A stretch of DNA of 64,000 nucleotides from Arcobacteraceae bacterium (GTDB taxonomy: Bacteria > Campylobacterota > Campylobacteria > Campylobacterales > Arcobacteraceae). The stretch is taken from positions 62,001 through 126,000 of the forward strand of contig JAIOSF010000004.1 in NCBI GenBank assembly GCA_021107755.1, given 5' to 3'. Both the position numbers and the translations under genes were made by a program. A model generated the notes under the pieces. The model was not told the DNA's origin and searched no databases. It saw only the letters and a list, made by a program, of their open reading frames with translations. This document shows, piece after piece, positions 45,061 through 52,630 of this stretch. Numbering within the stretch: position 1 is the first letter of the stretch; every line of letters starts with the position of its first letter.

Positions 45061-46390
45061 TAGTTTAAAAACAAAAGTACTATTTTGGTTTGGGGCGGCA
45101 ACTTTACTTGTTCTTATCTTATTTAATGTTGCAATTTATCATTTTTTAGAACAAAATACAAGATTAAGTATTCAAAATAAACTCTATAATAAAGCTGTGT
45201 TTATCAATGATAGTATTAAAGCAAAAAAATCAGTAAAAGAGTTGTTGGAAAACAAAGAGTTAGAATCATTTGATGTGGCAATTATAAAAGAGAATAAGAT
45301 TATATTTAAAAAGGGGGATATGGCTTTTGAGCCATTATTACCTTTTTTAAAAGATAAAAAGTCGTTTTTTGTTTTTAATCAAGGGGATGTTTTAAATGGA
45401 TTATATATTTTCAAAATAACAGAACCTTTTGAGGGTGCTATTTTTTTCCTTGAACAAAATATAAACAAAGAGATAGACAAAGATAGTCAAAAAATAAAAG
45501 AAGTATTGATAGTTTTAGAGCCAATCTTATTCTTTTTATTAATATTTATTGCAAGTAAACTTACAGATAAAATTTTAAAATCGATTAAGAATATTACACA
45601 AACTGCAAATACTATTTATGTTACAGACTTATCCCAACAGATACCACAACCAAAATATGATGATGAGATAAAAGATTTAGTTGATTCATTTAATAAAATG
45701 ATTCAAAGATTGAAAAGTGGAGTTGAACTATTAGAGCAATTTAATAGTGATGTTTCCCATGAGTTAAAAACACCGCTTACTGTTATCAAAGGGGAGATAG
45801 AGATAACCCTAAATAAAGTAAGAGAGCCAGAGTATTATATGAGAAGTTTAGAAACAATTAAAAGTGAGACGAATCAGATTCAAGCTATAGTAGATAATCT
45901 TTTGATGTTGACAAAATACACAAAAGAAAATATAGAACAAACTTTTACTAGTTGTAGTTTAGATTCTATTTTATTAGAAACAATCAATAAATATAATAAA
46001 CAATTACAAGATAAAAATATTAAATTGCATTTGAAAAAGTTTGAATCTATAACATTAGAGGGGAATACACTTTTATTAACAACAATATTTTCAAATCTTA
46101 TAGACAATGCTATTAAATATACTCCTGATAATAAAAATATATTTATCTCTCTTTATATACAAAAAGAGAAAATCCATTTTGTGATTCAAGATGAGGGGAT
46201 AGGTATAAACAAAGAGCAATTAAAAAAAGTGATGGACAGATTTTATAGAGTTGAAGAATCACGAAATAAAAAAATAAAAGGTTTTGGTTTAGGTTTAAGT
46301 ATTGTTAAAAATAGTGTAGAGTTACATAGTGCAACTATAACAATTGACTCGACTATAGATATTGGAACAAAAGTAGAGATTATTTTTTAA
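45050..46390 (+). CDS. Membrane sensor histidine kinase
   Basis: This 446-residue protein uses a TTG start inside the regulator gene. It has two membrane helices (about 12 to 32 and 152 to 170) around a periplasmic domain of about 120 residues, a HAMP segment, the phosphoacceptor His237 in SHELKTP, and the N, G1 and G2 boxes of the ATPase domain. It pairs with the upstream OmpR-type regulator. The signal is unknown. Confidence 0.93.
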   Translation: MKFNSLKTKVLFWFGAATLLVLILFNVAIYHFLEQNTRLSIQNKLYNKAVFINDSIKAKKSVKELLENKELESFDVAIIKENKIIFKKGDMAFEPLLPFLKDKKSFFVFNQGDVLNGLYIFKITEPFEGAIFFLEQNINKEIDKDSQKIKEVLIVLEPILFFLLIFIASKLTDKILKSIKNITQTANTIYVTDLSQQIPQPKYDDEIKDLVDSFNKMIQRLKSGVELLEQFNSDVSHELKTPLTVIKGEIEITLNKVREPEYYMRSLETIKSETNQIQAIVDNLLMLTKYTKENIEQTFTSCSLDSILLETINKYNKQLQDKNIKLHLKKFESITLEGNTLLLTTIFSNLIDNAIKYTPDNKNIFISLYIQKEKIHFVIQDEGIGINKEQLKKVMDRFYRVEESRNKKIKGFGLGLSIVKNSVELHSATITIDSTIDIGTKVEIIF

Positions 46391-46412
46391 AGTTTTTGTA
46401 GTTCAATCCAGT

Positions 46413-46434
46413 ATTTCATTTTCATTTCATTTTC
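46413..46434 (+). repeat. 11-base tandem duplication after the histidine kinase
   Basis: ATTTCATTTTC occurs twice in tandem and continues partially (ATTCATT). The 11-base period matches the spacing of OmpR-type half-sites, but the position after the operon weakens a regulatory reading. Confidence 0.6.
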
Positions 46435-46477
46435 ATTCATTACAATTAGGTACGAAATTTAACAAGAGATATAATAA

Positions 46478-46507
46478 AAAAGAGTTGTTTCCTTTTGCAA
46501 CTCTTTT
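46478..46507. terminator. Terminator hairpin after the two-component operon
   Basis: Perfect 10-base arms (AAAAGAGTTG and CAACTCTTTT) with a 10-base loop lie about 90 bases after the kinase stop. The A and T flanks suit intrinsic termination in both directions. Confidence 0.65.
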
Positions 46508-46527
46508 ACAATTCAACCAAAATTTGC

Positions 46528-46533
46528 TACACT
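46528..46533 (+). promoter_or_regulatory. Possible extended -10 of ribD
   Basis: TGCTACACT gives an extended -10 (TACACT) 31 bases before the ribD ATG, just after the terminator. No -35 is evident. Confidence 0.4.
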
Positions 46534-46564
46534 ACAAACTAATAAATCAAAAAGAATACAATCA

Positions 46565-47569
46565 ATGAATAATAAAAAGTTTATGCAATTAGCTATAGAT
46601 AAAGCTTGGAAATATCAGTTTTTAACATATCCAAATCCAGCTGTTGGAGCAACAGTTGTAAAAGATGGTAAAGTACTATCTGTAGAAGCCCATAAAAAAG
46701 CTGGTATGCCCCATGCAGAAGTGTTAGCACTAAAAGTTGCATATCTTACACAATATAATAAAGATTCACCACTTCAAAAATTAGAAACATCATTAGATAT
46801 TCATAATTATTTAATAAAAAATCATAAAGATTTTTTTAAAGATTGTGAAATATATGTCACCCTTGAACCTTGTAACCATATAGGGAAAACCCCAGCTTGT
46901 GCAATGCTTTTAGAAGCAATAGGGATAAAAAAAGTTTATATAGGTACTATGGATTGTAATAATGAAGCAACAGGTGGTTTGCAAAGATTAAGAGATGCTA
47001 ATATAGAAGTTGAAATTAATGTATCTGAAGAACAAACAGACGAATTATTATATCCTTTTAAAAAATGGCAAAAAGATAATTTTGTTTTTTTTAAACTAGC
47101 AATGAGAGCAGATGGGACAGTTGAAGGCGGATATATAACTACGAAGGACTCTTTAAAAGTAGTACATGAGATAAGAAATAATCTAGATTTATTAGTTATA
47201 GGTGGAGAAACAGTAAGAACAGATAGACCAACTTTAGATTCACGATTTGCAACAACGAATAATCCTCCAGATATTTTAATATATTCAAAAAGAGATGATT
47301 TTGATAAAACAATACCACTATTTTCAATTGCTAATAGAGATGTAGAAGTTTCAAATAATTTAAAAATAATAACAGATAAAAATTTTGTAATGATTGAGGG
47401 GGGATACAATCTATTAGAAAGTATAAAAACTAAGCTAGACTATCTTGTGATATTTTTATCAACAAAAGTAAAAAATGGTAAAAAAATTGATATAACAAAG
47501 TTTGGATTTAAAGAAGTGTATAGATATGAAATCAATGAAGATGATACTGTAATTTTTTTAAAAAAATAA
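46565..47569 (+). CDS. ribD: Bifunctional riboflavin biosynthesis deaminase/reductase RibD
   Basis: Of 334 residues, the deaminase domain has zinc ligands His50 (HAEV), Cys103 and Cys112 (EPCNHIGKTPAC). The reductase domain (about 160 to 334) has the GGETVRTDRPTLD motif. About 35 extra residues lie between HAEV and the PC motif compared with common RibD, giving a loop that may be a phylum trait. It makes steps two and three of riboflavin synthesis. Confidence 0.94.
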   Translation: MNNKKFMQLAIDKAWKYQFLTYPNPAVGATVVKDGKVLSVEAHKKAGMPHAEVLALKVAYLTQYNKDSPLQKLETSLDIHNYLIKNHKDFFKDCEIYVTLEPCNHIGKTPACAMLLEAIGIKKVYIGTMDCNNEATGGLQRLRDANIEVEINVSEEQTDELLYPFKKWQKDNFVFFKLAMRADGTVEGGYITTKDSLKVVHEIRNNLDLLVIGGETVRTDRPTLDSRFATTNNPPDILIYSKRDDFDKTIPLFSIANRDVEVSNNLKIITDKNFVMIEGGYNLLESIKTKLDYLVIFLSTKVKNGKKIDITKFGFKEVYRYEINEDDTVIFLKK

Positions 47570-47670
47570 GAATCATTACAAGATAAATTTAAAAATAAAA
47601 TTTAAACTATTTTAAACATCATTTTAGATAAAATCTTCACTATTTATAAAAAATTATATAAGGTAGATAT

Positions 47671-48507
47671 TTGGAAAAATATTATTATGAGTTGCAAATA
47701 CAGCCAAGTTTGTATTATGAACTGTTCTTAGATTTAGTATCAAGCTTAACTGCTGAAGCTATTGAGGAATATGAAGAGACAATTATCATACGAAGTGAAG
47801 ATACACTGGATGATATAGAAGCTGGTATTATTGCATTTGCAAAAGAATTAAGTTTAGCATTTGATACTCAAATTGAGTGTAAAACAACTTTGGTAAAAAA
47901 AGAGAATATTGATTGGATAGCAGCATATCAGCAAAGCGTTCAGCCTATTGAGGTTGGAGAGTTTTATATTCATCCAAGTTGGTGTGACAAACAAGATGGT
48001 AAAATTAATATTGTTATAGACCCAACTTTAGCATTTGGTTCAGGGCATCATGAAACTACAAATAGATGTCTTAAAGCGGTAGAGAGATATGTTACAAAAG
48101 ATATGAGTGTATGTGATGTTGGAAGTGGAAGTGGTATTTTAGGTATTGCAGCTTCTAAACTAGGGGCAATAGTTGATATTTGTGATACAGATATAGTAGC
48201 TGTTGAAGATGCAAAGAAAAATTTTGCTCAAAATAGTGTTGAGGTAAATAAATATTGGGAAGGCTCAGCAAACAGCACATCAACAACTTATGATTTAGTT
48301 ATCGCAAATATTGTAGCGGATGTTTTAGTGATGATTGCAAAAGATTTAGTGAAAATAACAAAAGAAAATGGGATTATTATACTATCAGGTATAATGGAAC
48401 AGCATAAACAAAAAGTGATAAATAAATTTAGCAAAAGTTGCGAAATTATAGAAGAGTTACAAGAAAATGAATGGGTAACACTTGTAGTTAAAAAGTTAGT
48501 AAATTAA
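47671..48507 (+). CDS. prmA: Ribosomal protein L11 methyltransferase
   Basis: This 278-residue protein uses a TTG start. It has an N-terminal substrate-recognition domain and a C-terminal Rossmann methyltransferase with the VCDVGSGSGILGIAA SAM motif and DLVIANIVADV. It methylates ribosomal protein L11. It is 9 bases upstream of ftsH. Confidence 0.94.
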   Translation: MEKYYYELQIQPSLYYELFLDLVSSLTAEAIEEYEETIIIRSEDTLDDIEAGIIAFAKELSLAFDTQIECKTTLVKKENIDWIAAYQQSVQPIEVGEFYIHPSWCDKQDGKINIVIDPTLAFGSGHHETTNRCLKAVERYVTKDMSVCDVGSGSGILGIAASKLGAIVDICDTDIVAVEDAKKNFAQNSVEVNKYWEGSANSTSTTYDLVIANIVADVLVMIAKDLVKITKENGIIILSGIMEQHKQKVINKFSKSCEIIEELQENEWVTLVVKKLVN

Positions 48508-48516
48508 AGGAAAGAA

Positions 48517-50499
48517 ATGAATAACCAGCAGAACAATAATAATGACAATAATAACAATAATCCAAATGGTTTTTTTGATAAAAACCCAATAATAGTTTTT
48601 GTAATATTTTCAATCGTAACAATTATGGCTTTTAAAAGCTTTTTCCCATCTGAGGATATGAGTGTTAATAATGGCCAGCCAGTTTATGGTCAAAGTGTAA
48701 ATAAAAATGTTGCATACTCTGAGATTAAAAAGCTTATAGCTAACGGTGAGATAGAGTATGTTGGTATCGGTGATACTAATATAAAAGCTATCTCAAAACC
48801 ATCAGGTGGAAAAGTTACTACATATAAAGCAAGAAAAGTAGGAAATGATGATACTTTAGTACCAACATTAGAAAAAATGGGTATTGAATATGGTGGTGTA
48901 AATGAGCAAAATCTTTTAGCTGATATGTTATTTGGTTGGGTTTTACCACTATTTATATTCTTTGCAATCTGGATGTTTTTAGCTAAAAGAATGTCAAAAT
49001 CACTTGGTGGTGGTGCTGGTGGTATTTTAGGTATGGGTGGCGCTAAAAAGATGATAAATAGTGAAAAACCTAAAGTTACCTTTGATGATATGGCTGGAAA
49101 CAAAGAAGCTAAAGAGGAAGTAACTGAGATTGTTGAGTTTTTAAGAAACCCAGATAGATATGTAAATCTTGGTGCTCAAATACCAAAAGGTGTTCTTCTT
49201 GTAGGACCTCCAGGAACTGGTAAAACACTTTTAGCAAAAGCGGTTGCCGGTGAAGCAGATGTTGAGTTTTTAAGTGTTACAGGTTCTAGTTTCATAGAGA
49301 TGTTTGTTGGGGTTGGTGCTTCTAGAGTAAGAGATCTTTTTGAACAAGCTAAAAAAGTTGCTCCTGCTATTATTTTTATTGATGAGATTGATGCTATTGG
49401 TAAAAGTCGTGCTAGTGCTGGAAACATGGGTGGAAATGATGAGCGAGAGCAAACATTAAATCAGCTTCTAGCAGAGATGGATGGATTTTCTAGTGCAGGT
49501 GCTCCTGTTATTGTATTAGCAGCTACAAATAGACCAGAAGTACTAGACCCAGCACTCTTAAGACCAGGAAGATTTGATAGACAAGTTTTAGTTGATAAGC
49601 CAGATTTAGAAGGACGAATAGAAATTTTAAATGTACATATTAAAGATGTGAAAATAGCTAATGATGTGGATTTAAGAGAAGTTGCTGTTATGACAGCAGG
49701 ACTAGCAGGAGCAGATTTAGCAAATGTTATTAATGAAGCTGCACTACTTGCAGGTCGTGCAGAAGATACAGAAGTAAGATCTGAACACTTTAAAGAAGCA
49801 GTAGAGAGACAAATTGCAGGACTAGAAAAGAAAAGTAGAAGAATCTCTCCAAAAGAGAGAGAGATTGTTGCTTATCATGAATCAGGTCATGCAATTATTG
49901 CTGAGATTACAAAAGGTGCAAAAAAAGTAAATAAAGTATCTATAGTTCCAAGAGGTTTAGCTGCACTTGGATATACACTTAATACACCTGAAGAAAATAA
50001 ATATCTTATGCAAAAACATGAGTTAGTTGCTGAGGTTGATACACTTTTAGGTGGACGAGCAGCTGAAGAGGTATTTATAGGTGAGATTAGTACTGGTGCT
50101 GGAAATGACCTTGATAGAGCAACAGATATTATAAAATCTATGGCTACAATTTATGGAATGAGTGATATAGAGATAGCTGGACTTATGGTATTACATAAGC
50201 AAAACAATCAGTTCTTAGGTGGTGGACAATCAAATAAAGACTATAGTGATGAGATGGCACATAAGCTTGATGACTATATTAAAAAAACACTAGAAGCAAG
50301 ATATCGAGCTGTAATTGAAATACTAAAAGAAAATAGTGCAGCGATGGAACAAATGACAGCTGAATTGTTAGATAAAGAGGTTATCTCTGGAAAAAGAGTT
50401 CAAGAAATAATCACTGAAAATGGTGGTGAAGTATATAAAGGTGAAGAGCTTCATGATGACGAAGATTTAAAACATGATAACGGTAAAGATGATGAATAG
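48517..50499 (+). CDS. ftsH: ATP-dependent zinc metalloprotease FtsH
   Basis: Of 660 residues, an Asn-rich leader precedes two membrane helices (about 23-40 and 140-160). The AAA domain has Walker A GPPGTGKT and FIDEIDAIG, and the protease domain has HESGH with His454, Glu455 and His458. It degrades membrane proteins and regulators such as LpxC in other bacteria. The poly-Asn leader (about 1 to 16) is a simple-sequence expansion. Confidence 0.98.
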   Translation: MNNQQNNNNDNNNNNPNGFFDKNPIIVFVIFSIVTIMAFKSFFPSEDMSVNNGQPVYGQSVNKNVAYSEIKKLIANGEIEYVGIGDTNIKAISKPSGGKVTTYKARKVGNDDTLVPTLEKMGIEYGGVNEQNLLADMLFGWVLPLFIFFAIWMFLAKRMSKSLGGGAGGILGMGGAKKMINSEKPKVTFDDMAGNKEAKEEVTEIVEFLRNPDRYVNLGAQIPKGVLLVGPPGTGKTLLAKAVAGEADVEFLSVTGSSFIEMFVGVGASRVRDLFEQAKKVAPAIIFIDEIDAIGKSRASAGNMGGNDEREQTLNQLLAEMDGFSSAGAPVIVLAATNRPEVLDPALLRPGRFDRQVLVDKPDLEGRIEILNVHIKDVKIANDVDLREVAVMTAGLAGADLANVINEAALLAGRAEDTEVRSEHFKEAVERQIAGLEKKSRRISPKEREIVAYHESGHAIIAEITKGAKKVNKVSIVPRGLAALGYTLNTPEENKYLMQKHELVAEVDTLLGGRAAEEVFIGEISTGAGNDLDRATDIIKSMATIYGMSDIEIAGLMVLHKQNNQFLGGGQSNKDYSDEMAHKLDDYIKKTLEARYRAVIEILKENSAAMEQMTAELLDKEVISGKRVQEIITENGGEVYKGEELHDDEDLKHDNGKDDE

Positions 50500-51100
50500 T
50501 ATAAGCTTTATATCAAATAGGGGTGTGAAGCCTATAATTGTTCTAATTACACTAACTATTATTTTTAGTATAATTTCAGATTTTTTTGGAGGTTTGTTTT
50601 TTTTAATAACTCTTTTTTCTCTTTATGTTTTTAGAGATACAAAAAGATATATATTTGAAAATAGTGATAGTGTTTTATCCCCTATTGATGGAAAAGTAAT
50701 TGCCATTGATAGGGTTGATGATAAGGTAAAAGTATATTGTAAAGTGTCTCTTTGGGATAATCATACAGTAAGAGCACCATTTAGTGGTGAAGTTAAAGTT
50801 AAAAAATATCATAAAGGTTTAAATTTAGATCCTAATACAGTAAAAGCAAAAACTTTAAATGAACAGATTAGCTATAAGTTTATTTCAGACAATAAAAAAG
50901 AGTATTTAAAATTAAAGTTAATAAGTGGTTTTTTTAATATTGGTATTGAAAAAACTGAGAACAAAACTCTTTTACAAGGAGATGCTATATCATTTTTTAT
51001 AGATGGCATTGCTGTAATTACTGTAAGTAAAGAGAGTAATCTATTAGTTCAAATAGGGGATAAAATATCTTCTGGACAATCTATTCTATATAAAAAATAA
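50492..51100 (+). CDS. Phosphatidylserine decarboxylase-like protein lacking the processing site
   Basis: From the ATG at 50492 (8-base overlap with ftsH; ATG at 50489 also possible) this is a 202-residue protein. It has two close membrane helices (about 12 to 50), then a Psd-like domain with SPIDGKVIAIDRV and SLWDNHTVRAPFSGEV. The usual FGS or LGST site that forms the pyruvoyl group is absent; the protein ends SGQSILYKK. It may be a non-processed relative of Psd. Whether it has any decarboxylase activity is open. Confidence 0.7.
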   Translation: MNSISFISNRGVKPIIVLITLTIIFSIISDFFGGLFFLITLFSLYVFRDTKRYIFENSDSVLSPIDGKVIAIDRVDDKVKVYCKVSLWDNHTVRAPFSGEVKVKKYHKGLNLDPNTVKAKTLNEQISYKFISDNKKEYLKLKLISGFFNIGIEKTENKTLLQGDAISFFIDGIAVITVSKESNLLVQIGDKISSGQSILYKK

Positions 51101-51122
51101 TCTGATTTTATTTTAAAAAAAG

Positions 51123-51199
51123 TGGCGCGGTTGACGAGACTCGAACTCGCGGCCCCCTGCGTGACAGGCAGGTATTCTAACCAACTGAACTACAACCGC
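51123..51199 (-). tRNA. tRNA-Asp (GTC), copy 1
   Basis: A 77-base cloverleaf with acceptor GCGGTTG/CAACCGC, anticodon GTC in the CCTGCCTGTCACGCAGG arm and an encoded CCA end. It is identical to the copy at 51592-51668 and is the last gene of the tRNA operon. Confidence 0.97.
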
Positions 51200-51279
51200 A
51201 CACCAAAATACATTGAAGTATTAAAAAAAGAAATTTGATTCTTAAAAAACTCTACATATAGTAAACTTTTTTAAACTCA

Positions 51280-51355
51280 TGGTGGTCGATATAAGACTCG
51301 AACTTATGACATCTACCTTGTAAGGGTAGCGCTCTACCAACTGAGCTAATCGACC
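51280..51355 (-). tRNA. tRNA-Val (TAC), copy 1
   Basis: A 76-base cloverleaf with acceptor GGTCGAT/ATCGACC, anticodon loop CTTACAA (TAC) and encoded CCA. It is identical to the copy at 51828-51903. Confidence 0.97.
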
Positions 51356-51365
51356 TAAAAATTGT

Positions 51366-51440
51366 TGGTGACCCCTAGGAGACTCGAACTCCTGTAACAT
51401 GGATGAAAACCATGGATCCTAACCACTAGACGAAGGGGCC
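51366..51440 (-). tRNA. tRNA-Glu (TTC), copy 1
   Basis: A 75-base cloverleaf with acceptor GGCCCCT/AGGGGTC (one G-U pair), anticodon loop TTTTCAT (TTC) and encoded CCA. It is identical to the copy at 51696-51770. Confidence 0.97.
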
Positions 51441-51505
51441 AACAATTAATAACAACATAAATGTTTAATTTTGAATTAGAATAACTCACAATTAAAAATT
51501 ACGAA

Positions 51506-51581
51506 TGGTGACCCGTGATGGATTCGAACCATCGGCCACCTCCTTAAAAGGGAGATGCTCTACCGGCTGAGCTAACGGGTC
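51506..51581 (-). tRNA. tRNA-Lys (TTT), copy 1
   Basis: A 76-base cloverleaf with acceptor GACCCGT/ACGGGTC, anticodon loop CTTTTAA (TTT) and encoded CCA. It is identical to the copy at 51940-52015. Confidence 0.97.
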
Positions 51582-51591
51582 ATAAAAAAAG

Positions 51592-51668
51592 TGGCGCGGT
51601 TGACGAGACTCGAACTCGCGGCCCCCTGCGTGACAGGCAGGTATTCTAACCAACTGAACTACAACCGC
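51592..51668 (-). tRNA. tRNA-Asp (GTC), copy 2
   Basis: The same 77-base sequence as copy 1, lying 10 bases from tRNA-Lys copy 1. It is part of the second set in the eight-gene array. Confidence 0.97.
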
Positions 51669-51695
51669 ACTTTTTATATAAATTAATTTAAATGT

Positions 51696-51770
51696 TGGTG
51701 ACCCCTAGGAGACTCGAACTCCTGTAACATGGATGAAAACCATGGATCCTAACCACTAGACGAAGGGGCC
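51696..51770 (-). tRNA. tRNA-Glu (TTC), copy 2
   Basis: The same 75-base sequence as copy 1. In this half of the array it lies next to tRNA-Asp, whereas in the other half tRNA-Val does. Confidence 0.97.
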
Positions 51771-51827
51771 AACATTAAAAAAATTGTTCTTTGCTAAACT
51801 GTATATTAGTACACTTTATCAAATTTA

Positions 51828-51903
51828 TGGTGGTCGATATAAGACTCGAACTTATGACATCTACCTTGTAAGGGTAGCGCTCTACCAACTGAGCTAATCG
51901 ACC
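51828..51903 (-). tRNA. tRNA-Val (TAC), copy 2
   Basis: The same 76-base sequence as copy 1. It lies second in transcription order after tRNA-Lys copy 2. Confidence 0.97.
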
Positions 51904-51939
51904 GTGTAACCCCGCAGTAAAACGAGGACAAATAACATA

Positions 51940-52015
51940 TGGTGACCCGTGATGGATTCGAACCATCGGCCACCTCCTTAAAAGGGAGATGCTCTACCGG
52001 CTGAGCTAACGGGTC
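51940..52015 (-). tRNA. tRNA-Lys (TTT), copy 2
   Basis: The same 76-base sequence as copy 1. It is the first gene of the array in transcription order, about 15 bases after the predicted start from the consensus promoter at 52037-52065. Confidence 0.97.
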
Positions 52016-52036
52016 ATATTTGTTAAATGGAGTGGA

Positions 52037-52065
52037 ATTATAGTGAATTTTATTTTTTTTGTCAA
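52037..52065 (-). promoter_or_regulatory. Consensus sigma-70 promoter of the tRNA operon
   Basis: On the minus strand a perfect TTGACA (52065-52060), a 17-base A/T-rich spacer and a perfect TATAAT (52042-52037) precede the array. The -35 overlaps the pncC stop region. A full consensus -35 is unusual among the promoters I could see here and fits the high demand for tRNA. Confidence 0.85.
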
Positions 52066-52562
52066 GAGTTTTTTGACAAAATTTTGAAAATTGTATTTAA
52101 GGCTGTTTTTGCTGCTTGAATTTGTATCTCATTTCTGTTGCCATTAAAATTATATATTTTTATATCTTTACTGTTATCAGTTCCCATTATACCTATTACA
52201 ACAGTACCAACTGGTTTGTTTTTTGTACCACCTGATGGACCAGCTACTCCACTAATAGCAATGGAATAATTTGCATTAAATTTTTTTAATGCACCTATAC
52301 ACATTTGCTCCACAACTTCACAACTTACAACCCCATATTCAATCATTGTCTCTTTTTTAACATCGAGTTCTTGCTCTTTTATCTCATTGCAATAGGTAAC
52401 AATTGAACCTTTAAATATTGAAGACGAACCAGAGTTTTGTGTTATATATGAAGCAACGAGTCCACCTGTACAACTTTCAGCACAGGTAATAGTTTGATTT
52501 TTTTCAATTAGGAGGTTTTGTAAATTTAACATTTTAGCTTGGTTAAATATATTGTTAAACAT
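52062..52562 (-). CDS. pncC: Nicotinamide-nucleotide amidase (CinA C-terminal domain)
   Basis: This 166-residue protein has the CinA C-terminal motifs: TITCAESCTGGLVASYIT, SIAISGVAGPSGG and KPVGTVVIG. The family deamidates NMN in NAD recycling. It lacks the MoaB-like N-terminal half of full CinA, as is usual for stand-alone PncC. It is divergent from ileS. Confidence 0.9.
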   Translation of the reverse strand: MFNNIFNQAKMLNLQNLLIEKNQTITCAESCTGGLVASYITQNSGSSSIFKGSIVTYCNEIKEQELDVKKETMIEYGVVSCEVVEQMCIGALKKFNANYSIAISGVAGPSGGTKNKPVGTVVIGIMGTDNSKDIKIYNFNGNRNEIQIQAAKTALNTIFKILSKNS

Positions 52563-52630
52563 TTAAACACCTTTTAAATCTTATTTGGGTACACTTTAGC
52601 CTATTTTAAATTACAGGATTATTAAAAATT

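Noticed and set aside
51775-51966. 63-residue minus-strand frame over tRNA genes
   Set aside because: It runs across tRNA-Val and tRNA-Lys and is only a by-product of the tRNA sequences.
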